NCBI GenBank assembly: GCA_011053055.1
Contig: DRHT01000006.1
Coordinates: forward strand, 1-64,000
Source of the DNA: Halopseudomonas sabulinigri
GTDB lineage: Bacteria; Pseudomonadota; Gammaproteobacteria; Pseudomonadales; Pseudomonadaceae
Reading direction: 5' to 3'
Length of the DNA stretch: 64,000 nucleotides
Below, piece by piece: positions 37,667 through 47,045 of this stretch. Below the pieces are notes generated by a model. That model was not told the origin of the DNA. It saw nothing but the letters and a program-made list of their open reading frames with translations, and ran no database searches. Within the stretch, counting starts at the first letter, position 1. Each line of letters opens with the position of its first letter. The translations under genes and the position numbers were made by a program.

Positions 37667-39096
37667 GCGCTCACCTCCTGATTCATCATCTCGCGTACAT
37701 CAACAAAATGGCCGGCAATAGCGGCAGCGGCGGCCATCGCCGGGCTGACCAAATGGGTCCGCCCGCCGTTACCCTGGCGCCCTTCAAAGTTACGGTTTGA
37801 GGTGGAGGCGCAATGCTCGCCTGACAGCAGCTTGTCGGGATTCATCGCCAAGCACATGGAGCAACCAGGGTCACGCCACTCAAAGCCCGCTTCTTTGAAG
37901 ATCACATCCAGACCTTCCTGTTCAGCTTGTTCTTTCACCAGCCCGGAGCCCGGCACCACCATCGCCTGTTTGATACTTGGCGATACACTGCGACCCTTGG
38001 CAACCACCGCGGCCGCGCGCAAGTCTTCAATGCGCGAGTTAGTACAGGAGCCAATGAATACGCGATCCAGCTTGATAGAAGTAATCGGCTGATTGGCTTC
38101 CAGGCCCATGTATTGCAACGCGCGCTGATAGCCGCTGCGTTTGACCGCGTCGACTTCCTGCTGAGGATCCGGTACCAAGGCATCAACGGCCACAACCATT
38201 TCCGGCGACGTGCCCCAGGATACCTGTGGCTTGATCGCGGCAGCGTCGAGTTCAACCACGGTGTCAAAATGCGCGTTAGCGTCAGACACCAAATCCTGCC
38301 ACGTGCTGACCGCCGCATCCCAATCAGCACCTTTGGGCGAGTAAGGGCGACCCTTGACGTAATCAATGGTCTTCTGGTCGCAAGCAACCAGACCCACCCG
38401 AGCGCCGGCTTCAATAGCCATGTTGCAGATGGTCATACGGCCTTCAACCGAAAGATCACGAATGGCTGAACCGGCGAACTCGATGGCGTGCTCGTTACCG
38501 CCTGCGGTGCCGATCTTGCCGATGACCGCTAGTACAACGTCTTTAGCGGTCACACCGAAGCCGAGTTTGCCTTCAACATTGACCAGCATGTTCTTCATCT
38601 TCTTGGCGACCAGGCACTGGGTAGCCAACACGTGCTCAACTTCAGACGTACCGATACCGTGCGCCAGCGCAGCGAAAGCGCCGTGGGTAGCCGTATGCGA
38701 ATCGCCACAGACGATAGTCATGCCCGGCAGCGTTGCGCCCTGCTCCGGCCCAACCACGTGAACGATCCCTTGGCGGCGATCGGTCATCTGGAATTCGACA
38801 ATACCAAACTCATTGCAGTTGTCGTCGAGCGTAACCACTTGCAGCTTGGACACCGCATCATCAATACCGGAAACGCCGGCAGCACGATTGGTCGTGGGCA
38901 CGTTGTGATCCGGCGTTGCCAGGTTGGCGTCAATCCGCCACGGCTTACGACCGGCCAGACGCAGACCTTCAAATGCCTGCGGTGAGGTCACTTCGTGCAG
39001 CAACTGGCGATCTATGTAGATCAATGCTGAACCATCATCGCGCTGTTTGACGAGATGGTTGTCCCACAGCTTGTCGTAAAGCGTTTTCGCAGACAT
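37663..39096 (-). CDS. leuC: 3-isopropylmalate dehydratase large subunit
   Basis: A 477-residue aconitase-family subunit with a [4Fe-4S] cluster. The ligand cysteines are visible in [13 protein letters not shown] and in [15 protein letters not shown]. It is the first gene of the leuCD-methyltransferase-leuB run. The divergent LysR gene 152 bp away is the likely regulator. Confidence 0.97.
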   Translation of the reverse strand: MSAKTLYDKLWDNHLVKQRDDGSALIYIDRQLLHEVTSPQAFEGLRLAGRKPWRIDANLATPDHNVPTTNRAAGVSGIDDAVSKLQVVTLDDNCNEFGIVEFQMTDRRQGIVHVVGPEQGATLPGMTIVCGDSHTATHGAFAALAHGIGTSEVEHVLATQCLVAKKMKNMLVNVEGKLGFGVTAKDVVLAVIGKIGTAGGNEHAIEFAGSAIRDLSVEGRMTICNMAIEAGARVGLVACDQKTIDYVKGRPYSPKGADWDAAVSTWQDLVSDANAHFDTVVELDAAAIKPQVSWGTSPEMVVAVDALVPDPQQEVDAVKRSGYQRALQYMGLEANQPITSIKLDRVFIGSCTNSRIEDLRAAAVVAKGRSVSPSIKQAMVVPGSGLVKEQAEQEGLDVIFKEAGFEWRDPGCSMCLAMNPDKLLSGEHCASTSNRNFEGRQGNGGRTHLVSPAMAAAAAIAGHFVDVREMMNQEVSA

Positions 39097-39248
39097 TCGG
39101 AACTCCTGAAATCAGACTATGACCGCTGTCAAATAAGGCCGGAGATAACCGGACCGCAGCGATTCTATGACCAGCAAAGGATAAAATTTAGCCAAAGATA
39201 AAACAAAGGAATATTATTTATTAAATAGATAACCAAAAGGAATACGAA

Positions 39249-40139
39249 GTGGATACCGCAAACCTCGCAGCCTTTCTTGCCGTAGCAACCACCGGTTCGT
39301 TTTCCCGCGCGGCTGAACAGCTGCATTTAACGCAACCGGCGATCAGCAAGCGCATTGCCATGCTCGAACAGCAACTAAATACGCGCCTGTTTGATCGGAT
39401 TGGCCGCAAAGTGGCGTTGACCGAGGCCGGGCGTGCGCTTAAACCCAGGGCGCAGGAGGTATTGGGATTACTCAATGATACGCGCCGTGCGTTGAGCAAT
39501 CTATCCGACAACGTACAAGGCCGCCTAAGCATGGCAACCAGTCATCATATCGGCCTGCATCGCCTGCCTCCCGTGTTACGCGAGTTCACGCGCGCCTATC
39601 CGGATGTAGCGCTGGATATCCAGTTCCTCGACTCTGAGGTGGCCTACGAAAAAGTTCTGCACGGCGAAATCGAATTAGCGGTCATTACTCTGGCACCTGA
39701 AGTTGAACCTCCGGTGGTGTCTGAACTGATCTGGCACGATCCGCTGGACCTGGTGATTGCCCCCGAGCACCCGCTAGCGCATTCAAGCCATGTCGATCTT
39801 GCCCAGCTAGCTGCCTACCCCGCCGTATTTCCCGGCGCCAACACCTTCACCCACAAAATTGTCAGCGCCCTGTTTGAGCAGCACCAGATTACGCCGCACA
39901 TCAGCATGAGCACTAACTATATGGAAACCATCAAGATGATGGTTTCCATCGGGCTGGCCTGGAGCGTGTTGCCGCGCAGCATGCTGGACGATCAGGTTAA
40001 GGCACTCGCAATCCCCGGCATCAACATGCAACGAGACCTGGGTTGTATCTGGCACAGCGGGCGCACTCGCTCCAATGCAGCGCTAGCGCTCATCCAGTTA
40101 CTGCAACGAGCCGGCAACATAAATAATAAAAAAGCCTGA
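39249..40139 (+). CDS. LysR-family regulator divergent from leuC
   Basis: A 296-residue LysR protein. The N-terminal HTH reads LAAFLAVATTGSFSRAAEQL and LTQPAISKRIAMLEQQLNTR; residues about 90-290 form the periplasmic-type effector domain. The start is GTG with AAGGA 7 bases upstream. A homologous LysR gene stands at the same place in P. aeruginosa. Control of leuCDB is likely by position; the effector is unknown. Confidence 0.9.
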   Translation: MDTANLAAFLAVATTGSFSRAAEQLHLTQPAISKRIAMLEQQLNTRLFDRIGRKVALTEAGRALKPRAQEVLGLLNDTRRALSNLSDNVQGRLSMATSHHIGLHRLPPVLREFTRAYPDVALDIQFLDSEVAYEKVLHGEIELAVITLAPEVEPPVVSELIWHDPLDLVIAPEHPLAHSSHVDLAQLAAYPAVFPGANTFTHKIVSALFEQHQITPHISMSTNYMETIKMMVSIGLAWSVLPRSMLDDQVKALAIPGINMQRDLGCIWHSGRTRSNAALALIQLLQRAGNINNKKA

Positions 40140-40367
40140 CCTCCTACCTTGTTGCGCGTTGATGCAGCGACTATCTTGAAAGCTAACGGGGCGCTTTGAC
40201 TACCGTATAAAAAGCCAGTTGTCGTCATGCATAGATCGCAGGACGTGGGCAAAGTGCGCACCTAGGCCACTGCAGTAAAGAGGCCAGGAACGTTTGCATG
40301 GATAGGCAGACGCCAGACCATGCGAGCAGTCTTGATCTAAAGGACTAGTAAAGCCCGCGGAGAAACT

Positions 40368-43300
40368 ATGCCAAGCACTACCGGTGCCTTTCCGACCGAT
40401 TCAATGGCCAATGCGGGCACTGCATTCGGCACCCTATTTCTGACCATGCCCGCCGCTGGCATGCTAATTGATGCCCGTAGTCAGCGGGTTGTTCAAGTCA
40501 ATCAAGCATTTTCAAACCAGTTTGGCTGGCAGGCAGATCGCATCGTCGGGCAGCTCTCCAGTCACTTTCCGTTGTGGTGTGGCAGCGAGCGCTGGGAGCA
40601 GCTGCTGCGCAGACTGGAGCCCCAGCAAACATTGCGGGACCTGCGCTATGAGATATGCAGCCGCAATGGCAGCACGCAAACCTGCAGCTTGAATGTCGAT
40701 CTCATCAACCAGGGCTCACCCTGTTTATTGATTACCCTGCAACCCGAGCAGCCCTCTGCCCCTGCCACAGCAGGTATTGATGAACGCCACCTAAAAATCT
40801 TTAACGCCACAGGCGAAGCACTGCTACTGATTGATATCAGCAATGGCTGCGTGCTGGAAGTGAATAGCTGTTTCGAGCGCATCAGCGGTCTCAGCAATAG
40901 CCAATGCGTTAATCAGAAATTAAGCGACCTGAAGATACTCGATAGCGAAACGGCTGCTCGGCTGATGGCAGAACTCAAAGTGCGCGGCCGCCTTAACGAC
41001 GAACAGATCCAGGTCCGGCTCGGAGATAGCAACGCCATTTACGATGTGCTGGTCCACGCTGAAACCATCCAACTAGCCGGGCGCACCTGCCTGGTCGTGA
41101 CCGCCCGCAACGTTACCGCTCAAAAACTGAGCGAGAGCGCATTAACCGAAAGCCAGGAACGCTTAAACCGGGCGCTAGATGCCAGCGAGATGGGTATTTG
41201 GGACTGGCAAATTAACAGTGGCGTGCTGCATAGCTCGCCCCGCAGCGCTCAGCTCAACGGGCTGGCCGAGCAGGCGTTAGAAAACAGTATTCGTCATTTC
41301 ACACAACACATACTGCCCGCAGACCTGCGCAGTCTGCGGCGTGCCTTTATCGCCATCTGCCGCAGCCAAGGAGAGCACCACAAGCTGACTTATCGAGTGC
41401 TCAACAGCGACAACAAAGAACGCTGGCTCGAAGCGACGGCCACGCTGCATCGCGATCCAACGGGCAAGCCAATGCGGCTGGTTGGCACATTGCTCAACAT
41501 CACTGAGCAGCGCAAAAATGAAAAGGCACTGATCGATAGCGAGGCCAAGTTCGCAGCGCTGTTCCAAGGTGCACCCGATCCATATTGCCTGATCCACAGC
41601 CAGAGCCAGCGTATTGTTGAGGTTAATCTGAGTTTCACCAACACCTTCGGCCACTCGCCGCAGAGCGTTGTTGGGCATACCGCCACCGAAGTTGGCGTGT
41701 GGAGCAACACCGAAATGCATGCTCCGCTCGAAGAAGCGATACGCGGAAAACGCGTACTGAACGGTCTGATCGAAACGTTTTCCACCTATCAAGGCAGGTT
41801 GTTGATCTGCGAAGTATCCACCTCTAACTTGAGCATTAACCGCCAACCTTGCGTGCTTTTTAGTTTCCGCGACATTACCGCTCGAAAACAGGCTGAGGCT
41901 GCATTACGTGCCTCCGAGGACAAATTTGCCCGTGCATTTAAAGGCAGCCCAGATGCCATCAGCATTACCGAAAAGAGCACCGGCAAACACTTGGAGGTCA
42001 ACGACGGGTTCACCCGTCTGACGGGTTACAGCGCGCAGGAAGTGAACGGCAAAACATCCTTGGAGCTAAACATCTGGGCCAACTATGCCGACCGACAAAA
42101 GCTAATAGATGAGCTAGACCGCCATGGCCGCGTGCATCACCACGAAATGACGGTCAATACTCGATTTGGCACACAGATATTGGTCGCAGTATCCATTCAA
42201 CCACTGAATATTGATGGTTTGGAATGCATTCTGCTGACCTCAAGAGACATCACCGAGCAAAAGCAAATTGAAGCCCGAGTCAAGCATCTTGCTTACCACG
42301 ACGCCCTTACCGACCTGCCCAACCGACTGCTGCTGAGTGATCGCCTCAACCAGTTGAGTGCGCTGTATAAACGCCACGGCCTACGGGGTGCTTTGTTGTT
42401 CTTCGATCTGGACCATTTCAAGCACATTAACGACTCGCTCGGGCATTCTTGCGGTGATGCTGTATTGCAGGAAGTCACCTCAAGACTACTGGCACTGGTG
42501 CGCAAGGAAGATACCGTTGCGCGGCTTGGTGGCGATGAGTTTGTGGTGCTACTCAGCGGTCTCCAATCCAGCGGAAAACAGCTGGAAAAAGAGGTAGAAC
42601 ACAGCGCCCGAAAACTGCTTGAGGCGGTATCTGCGCCCATGCAAGTAGAAGGTCATGCACTGCAGCTGAGTACCAGCATCGGCATCGCCCTGCTGCCCGA
42701 CCACGGCAACACTCCCGATGACCTGCTCAAACGCGCAGATATTGCGCTGTACCGGGTTAAAGCGCACGGCCGCAATGGCATTGCCTTCTTTGAGCAGTCC
42801 ATGCAGGTGGCCGCAAGCGAGCGGCTCGCCATAGAGTCCGAATTGCGACGCGCACTATTGAAGAAGCAGTTCGTGCTGCATTATCAGCCCCAGATCAATC
42901 ACCGCACCCAGGCAATAGAGGGCGCGGAGGCATTATTGCGCTGGCAGCATCCCCACAAGGGCCTCATAGGACCGGCTGGCTTCATCGATGTACTGGAAGA
43001 AAGCGGCCTCATATTGCCGGCTGGAAAGTGGGTACTGCTCGCTGCCTGCAGCTTCCTTTCGCGCCTGCTACTCGATGGCGCTATTGACGCCAACAGCTTC
43101 AGCCTGAGCATCAATATAAGCCCGCGCCAGTTTCACCAAAACAGCTTTGTCGACGACGTCTTACATGCCATAACCACCTACAGCATTCCGGCCCAGTGCA
43201 TCAAACTCGAAATCACCGAGGGCATAGTCATCCAGAACGTGGAAGACACCATCGAAAAGATGAATATTCTGCGCCAGCGCGGCGTACATTTTGCGATAGA

Positions 43301-43604
43301 CGACTTTGGTACAGGCTATTCCTCACTCAGCTATCTCAAGCAGCTACCGGTAGATCTGCTCAAAATCGATCAGTCTTTCGTCCGCGACTGCACCAGCAAC
43401 TCCAATGATGCTGAGATCATCCGCGCCATCATTGCTATCGCCTCCAACTTGCATCTCGAATTGATAGCCGAAGGCGTTGAAACGATAGAGCAGCTAAATT
43501 TCCTGCACGAGCTGGGGTGTGATCAATACCAAGGCTACCTGTTCAGCCCACCGGTAGATGAACAAGCATTTCGGCTACTGCTGGTCTCTCGACAGCAGGG
43601 CTAA
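40368..43604 (+). CDS. Five-PAS GGDEF-EAL cyclic-di-GMP protein
   Basis: A 1078-residue soluble signalling protein. Five PAS-like domains can be traced at about 15-120, 145-250, 263-390, 390-510 and 515-640; the third has the PAS_3 type start GIWDWQINSG. The GGDEF motif is intact at residues 721-725, and the EAL motif (E854-A-L) and DDFGTGYSSL (from 978) are intact. It could therefore make or break cyclic-di-GMP. No membrane segment is seen, so the PAS set should sense a cytoplasmic signal or cofactor. GGAG lies 6 bases before the ATG. It is a single gene after the LysR gene. Confidence 0.93.
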   Translation: MPSTTGAFPTDSMANAGTAFGTLFLTMPAAGMLIDARSQRVVQVNQAFSNQFGWQADRIVGQLSSHFPLWCGSERWEQLLRRLEPQQTLRDLRYEICSRNGSTQTCSLNVDLINQGSPCLLITLQPEQPSAPATAGIDERHLKIFNATGEALLLIDISNGCVLEVNSCFERISGLSNSQCVNQKLSDLKILDSETAARLMAELKVRGRLNDEQIQVRLGDSNAIYDVLVHAETIQLAGRTCLVVTARNVTAQKLSESALTESQERLNRALDASEMGIWDWQINSGVLHSSPRSAQLNGLAEQALENSIRHFTQHILPADLRSLRRAFIAICRSQGEHHKLTYRVLNSDNKERWLEATATLHRDPTGKPMRLVGTLLNITEQRKNEKALIDSEAKFAALFQGAPDPYCLIHSQSQRIVEVNLSFTNTFGHSPQSVVGHTATEVGVWSNTEMHAPLEEAIRGKRVLNGLIETFSTYQGRLLICEVSTSNLSINRQPCVLFSFRDITARKQAEAALRASEDKFARAFKGSPDAISITEKSTGKHLEVNDGFTRLTGYSAQEVNGKTSLELNIWANYADRQKLIDELDRHGRVHHHEMTVNTRFGTQILVAVSIQPLNIDGLECILLTSRDITEQKQIEARVKHLAYHDALTDLPNRLLLSDRLNQLSALYKRHGLRGALLFFDLDHFKHINDSLGHSCGDAVLQEVTSRLLALVRKEDTVARLGGDEFVVLLSGLQSSGKQLEKEVEHSARKLLEAVSAPMQVEGHALQLSTSIGIALLPDHGNTPDDLLKRADIALYRVKAHGRNGIAFFEQSMQVAASERLAIESELRRALLKKQFVLHYQPQINHRTQAIEGAEALLRWQHPHKGLIGPAGFIDVLEESGLILPAGKWVLLAACSFLSRLLLDGAIDANSFSLSINISPRQFHQNSFVDDVLHAITTYSIPAQCIKLEITEGIVIQNVEDTIEKMNILRQRGVHFAIDDFGTGYSSLSYLKQLPVDLLKIDQSFVRDCTSNSNDAEIIRAIIAIASNLHLELIAEGVETIEQLNFLHELGCDQYQGYLFSPPVDEQAFRLLLVSRQQG

Positions 43605-43779
43605 AACCTTGATGGCCAGAATTCAAATCCACACTCATAGCGCAAACCAGGTCACGTTTTCTCCAAACACCCATCACCCGAGGGCTGCAGACGGAACCAG
43701 TTGATCCTTTACGTGTCTACCCTGCATGGACCACGGCATGTGTCGTGGAAGACAAGTCATAGACCAGGGAGTATTCATC

Positions 43780-44319
43780 ATGAACAAGTCTATGTTGACC
43801 GGTGTTCTGATTGGCGCAGCCGTAGCTACCGCAGGTGGTGCCATCGCGGGTTATACCGCTTTTGCTGACAAAACACCTAACCAGGCTGAGGTTCTTGATG
43901 TACGCGAGATCAAGGAAACCAAAAGTACCCCACGTGAAGTCTGTAACGACGTCGCAGTAACCCGACAAAAACCGGTACAAGACCAACATCAGGTACTTGG
44001 CTCCGTAGCGGGTGCAGTAATCGGCGGCGTGCTAGGCAACCAAGTTGGCGGCGGCAACGGCAAGAAAATTGCCACCGTAGCGGGTGCTGCAGCGGGTGGT
44101 TATGCTGGCAACAAAACGCAGGAAAGAATGCAAGCTGGCGATACTTACACCACTACCGAACGTCGCTGTGATACCGCCTACGACAAGCACGATGAAGTGG
44201 TGGGTTATCAGGTGGAGTACCAGATTGGCGAGAAGACCGGTTCAGTGCGCATGGATCATGATCCAGGTGGAAGCATCCCACTTAAGGACGGCGAATTGGT
44301 GCTGGGCAGCAACCAGTAA
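43780..44319 (+). CDS. Glycine-zipper 2TM surface-antigen-like protein
   Basis: A 179-residue envelope protein. The N-terminal hydrophobic segment (MLTGVLIGAAVATAGGAIAG) acts as an anchor or signal. A central glycine zipper, VLGSVAGAVIGGVLGNQVGG then GKKIATVAGAAAGGYAGNKT, matches the 17-kDa outer-membrane antigen family. The C-terminal half is hydrophilic and ends KDGELVLGSNQ. ATG 43780 chosen with GGGAG 8 bases upstream. It has its own terminator. Confidence 0.85.
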   Translation: MNKSMLTGVLIGAAVATAGGAIAGYTAFADKTPNQAEVLDVREIKETKSTPREVCNDVAVTRQKPVQDQHQVLGSVAGAVIGGVLGNQVGGGNGKKIATVAGAAAGGYAGNKTQERMQAGDTYTTTERRCDTAYDKHDEVVGYQVEYQIGEKTGSVRMDHDPGGSIPLKDGELVLGSNQ

Positions 44320-44334
44320 TCTATATCGCAAATG

Positions 44335-44370
44335 AAAAAAGGACATCCGCTGCGACGAATGCCCTTTTTT
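44335..44370. terminator. Bidirectional terminator, glycine-zipper gene / finR
   Basis: AAAAAAGG-a-CAT, loop, ATG-c-CCTTTTTT: a long stem with one mismatch and A/T ends, between two convergent genes. Confidence 0.8.
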
Positions 44371-44391
44371 ATTAATCGCAGCTTACCGGGG

Positions 44392-45279
44392 TCACTCCTC
44401 CAAACTGCTTTTGCACAACTCCAGCCAGCGCTCTATTCCGGCACTACGAAACTTCTGCCGATGCAGGGCAAAGTAGAAGCGGCGATGAAAGTTCCGCTGC
44501 GGTACTGGCAATGGCACCAGGCTGCCGCGCTTAAACGCGTCGACCAAGGTGATCTCCGACAGGCAGCCGATACCCAGACCAGCCTCCACCGCGCGCTTGA
44601 TCGCTTCAGTATGCTGTAACTCCAACTTGATCTGCAGCCCCGGCAACAGGCCCTGCATCGCCCATTCAAAGTGCTGACGCGTTCCCGAGCCTTGTTCACG
44701 GACTATCCACTGCGCTTGCAGCAATTCTTCGTCACTTAGCCAAGGCCGCCCGGCCCAAGGATGGTCCGGTGCGCAAAACACCATCAGCTCGTCGTCGCGC
44801 CAATGCAACAAATCCAGTTCCGGGTGCCTCGTCTCCCCTTCAATCAAACCAATATCGAGTTCGAAATTAACCACCTTGCGCACAATGCTTTCGGTATTGG
44901 CAACTTCCAGCTCCACTCGCGCGCCATCCTGCTCGCCCATATAGCGCGCCATAATCTCAACAGCCAAATAGTTACCGATACTCAAGGTGGCTCCCACCTT
45001 AAGGTTACCTATATCTTGATGCCGCGCCAAAGCACTCTCCAATCCCTTGGCCTGCTCTAACAAAGCCTGCGCACGCGGCCGGATGCTGTGCCCCAGCCCG
45101 TTAAGCTGCAGACGCTTACCGACGCGATCAAACAATTGCACATCGAACTGACTCTCCAGATCTTTCAGTGCGCTGCTCGCAGCAGACTGAGACATCGCCA
45201 AACTGCCCGCCGCACGGGTAAGGTTTTCGTAAAAGGCCGTTGCGAGAAATACTTCAAGTTGTCGCAGGGTATACTTCAT
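44392..45279 (-). CDS. finR: FinR-like LysR regulator of fpr
   Basis: A 295-residue LysR protein starting MKYTLRQLEVFLATAFYENL, with HTH LTRAAGSLAMSQSAASSALK. It is divergent from the ferredoxin-NADP reductase gene. In Pseudomonas, FinR stands at this place and activates fpr under superoxide or iron-starvation stress, so the assignment rests on family and context. ATG 45279 is preferred over the reading from 45363, which would cross the promoter region. Confidence 0.85.
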   Translation of the reverse strand: MKYTLRQLEVFLATAFYENLTRAAGSLAMSQSAASSALKDLESQFDVQLFDRVGKRLQLNGLGHSIRPRAQALLEQAKGLESALARHQDIGNLKVGATLSIGNYLAVEIMARYMGEQDGARVELEVANTESIVRKVVNFELDIGLIEGETRHPELDLLHWRDDELMVFCAPDHPWAGRPWLSDEELLQAQWIVREQGSGTRQHFEWAMQGLLPGLQIKLELQHTEAIKRAVEAGLGIGCLSEITLVDAFKRGSLVPLPVPQRNFHRRFYFALHRQKFRSAGIERWLELCKSSLEE

Positions 45280-45308
45280 AATCGGTTTTCCCGAATACAG
45301 TAATAACA

Positions 45309-45327
45309 ATAAGTCACTTATCCGATA
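45309..45327. promoter_or_regulatory. Overlapping palindromes in the finR-fpr intergenic region
   Basis: ATAAGT-C-ACTTAT (45309-45321) and TATC-C-GATA (45319-45327) overlap in the 101 bp between the two divergent starts. LysR operators often hold such dyads, so this is the best candidate for the FinR site. Confidence 0.45.
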
Positions 45328-45380
45328 GGTTAACGGTCTGTAGACTTCACGCCAAGAACTCATTAGTGCCGGGAGGCGAC

Positions 45381-46154
45381 ATGGCAGGCTTCAACACCGA
45401 GAATGTACTCAGCGTTCATCATTGGACAGACAACCTGTTCAGCTTCAAGACCACCCGCGATCCAGGTTTCCGCTTCAAGAACGGTCATTTCATTATGATT
45501 GGTCTGGAAGTTGAAGGTCGCCCGCTGATGCGTGCTTACAGTATTGCCAGTCCAAACCACGAAGAAACCCTGGAGTTCTTCAGCATCAAAGTACCGGATG
45601 GCCCATTGACCTCTCGCCTACAGAATATCCAGCCTGGCTCGCAGATCATGATTAGCCGTAAGCCCACAGGTACCCTGGTGCTTGATCACTTACTGCCGGG
45701 GCGCAACCTGTACCTGTTGAGCACCGGCACCGGCCTGGCACCGTTCATCAGCATCATTCAAGACCCGGAAACCTACGAGCAGTACGACAAGGTCATCCTG
45801 ACTCACGGTTGCCGTCACGTGGAAGAGTTGGCTTATCAGGACTTGATCACCGACATCCTGCCTAACCACGAGTACCTGGGTGATATGGTGCGTGACAAGC
45901 TGATTTATTACCCCACTGTGACGCGCGAGCCGTTCCGCAATGAGGGCCGTCTCACCGACTTGATGACCAATGGCAAGTTGTTTGAAGACATTGGTCTGCC
46001 CAAGTTTGACCTGGAACAAGATAGATTCATGCTTTGCGGAAGCCCAAGCATGTTAAAAGACTTCTGTGAAATCCTCGATGCAGAGGGCTTCAAAGAGGCT
46101 CGCCATGGTGACCAAGGCCACTATGTCATTGAGCGCGCCTTCGTCGAAAAGTAA
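45381..46154 (+). CDS. fpr: Ferredoxin-NADP reductase
   Basis: A 257-residue FAD enzyme that exchanges electrons between NADPH and ferredoxin or flavodoxin. The FAD motif is RAYSIASP, and the NADP site shows LLSTGTGLAPFISII and FMLCGSPSMLKDF. The C-terminus (YVIERAFVEK) is of the bacterial subclass. ATG 45381 has GGGAGG 5 bases upstream; a GTG at 45366 overlaps that site and is rejected. Controlled by the divergent finR, by analogy with known pseudomonads. Confidence 0.95.
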   Translation: MAGFNTENVLSVHHWTDNLFSFKTTRDPGFRFKNGHFIMIGLEVEGRPLMRAYSIASPNHEETLEFFSIKVPDGPLTSRLQNIQPGSQIMISRKPTGTLVLDHLLPGRNLYLLSTGTGLAPFISIIQDPETYEQYDKVILTHGCRHVEELAYQDLITDILPNHEYLGDMVRDKLIYYPTVTREPFRNEGRLTDLMTNGKLFEDIGLPKFDLEQDRFMLCGSPSMLKDFCEILDAEGFKEARHGDQGHYVIERAFVEK

Positions 46155-46174
46155 TTGAAGCGGCGCCAATGAAA

Positions 46175-46205
46175 AAGGCCCGGTGCGTCTAACGCATCGG
46201 GCCTT
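46175..46205. terminator. Terminator after fpr
   Basis: AAGGCCCGGTGCG, five-base loop, CGCATCGGGCCTT, followed by CTCTATTT. The stem has one G-T pair. It stands between fpr and a convergent small gene. Confidence 0.8.
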
Positions 46206-46242
46206 CTCTATTTCCGTACTACTGATATTGGCTTATCGCTAA

Positions 46243-46434
46243 CTAAGCCCTGCCGCCACGCGGTCCTGCGAAGAACCAGATAATCAGACCCAGTACAGGC
46301 AACAGCACAACCAGCAGTATCCACAGTAGCTTACTGCCCATGCTTGCACCACTTTGCAGGATGTTGATGATCGCCCAGATATCTGCGATCAGAATCAACA
46401 ATCCCAAAACTCCCCCACCGGTATTAAAATTCAT
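46243..46434 (-). CDS. Small PLDc_N-type membrane protein
   Basis: A 63-residue protein with two membrane spans: GVLGLLILIADIWAIINIL and LLWILLVVLLPVLGLIIWFF. The pattern, ending FAGPRGGRA, matches the PLDc_N (phospholipase D N-terminal, PMP3-like) family of small membrane proteins; no function is assigned. AGGAGAG lies 5 bases before the ATG. A longer reading from 46524 overlaps the upstream gene and has no binding site. Confidence 0.82.
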   Translation of the reverse strand: MNFNTGGGVLGLLILIADIWAIINILQSGASMGSKLLWILLVVLLPVLGLIIWFFAGPRGGRA

Positions 46435-46498
46435 CGCACTCTCCTGATGCTTTTTGGTGTTTTCACTATAAGTCGAGCTCCACAGCTTAGCTACCCAA

Positions 46499-47035
46499 TC
46501 AAATATCCAGTAGCTGCAGCTCACTCAAGTTCGACTGTTCAATATGAGAGTCGTTCAGCGAGAGTTCATCGCACGCCATACTCAACCACTGACAGCGACT
46601 GCTGGGCGCCGCTGACAGCGCCCACTGCATGCCTGCCGGAATCCACAACAGGTCGCCGCCATGAAAAGCCAGCACCAAGGCGCTAAGATCATCCTTGCCA
46701 CCCATACAAAGCCTGGCTTGGCCAATGCAGAGCGCCAGCCACTTTCCGGCAGAGGCTTTCACCTCTTCGGCTTTGAGCCGAGTTGGCACTTGCGCATAGC
46801 CAGGCTCACCCTTGCGCTCATCCCACTTGGCAAACTGCGGCTCTGGCATGCCCTTGGCTGCGATTAAGGTCGCACACTGGCTCATCAGTTCAGCAGAGTC
46901 TTCAGGCAGTGGGCGCGAAAGCTTCATCAGCTCAACGCCTCGCTCAGCCAGCACTGTCGTAATGTCATCCAGATGGGTCAGAACCCGCGCAGGACAATGC
47001 CATTGCCCGCCTTCATACATAGCCAGAATGCTCAT
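46499..47035 (-). CDS. Degenerate acireductone-dioxygenase-like cupin lacking metal ligands
   Basis: A 178-residue cupin. The N-terminal stretch (RVLTHLDDITTVLAERGVEL) strongly resembles acireductone dioxygenase MtnD, and the later GGDLLWIPAGMQWALSAAP fits the MtnD strand GDLISVPAG. The family metal ligands, however (HxHxxxxE and a later His), are absent: the corresponding region reads RLKAEEVKASAGKWLALCIG without His. It lies after an MFS gene and aroC, where P. aeruginosa has mtnB-mtnD-mtnC. mtnB and mtnC are missing here. The reading frame is intact, so it may be a re-used binding protein or a gene in slow decay. Confidence 0.75.
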   Translation of the reverse strand: MSILAMYEGGQWHCPARVLTHLDDITTVLAERGVELMKLSRPLPEDSAELMSQCATLIAAKGMPEPQFAKWDERKGEPGYAQVPTRLKAEEVKASAGKWLALCIGQARLCMGGKDDLSALVLAFHGGDLLWIPAGMQWALSAAPSSRCQWLSMACDELSLNDSHIEQSNLSELQLLDI

Positions 47036-47045
47036 ATTTTGCTCC

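Noticed and set aside
41277-41846. Leftward 189-codon frame inside the PAS-GGDEF-EAL gene
   Set aside because: Antisense to well-conserved PAS domains and without recognisable features.
43731-43749. Small dyad CCACG...CGTGG before the glycine-zipper gene
   Set aside because: Five-base arms in a 175-bp gap are expected by chance; no further support.
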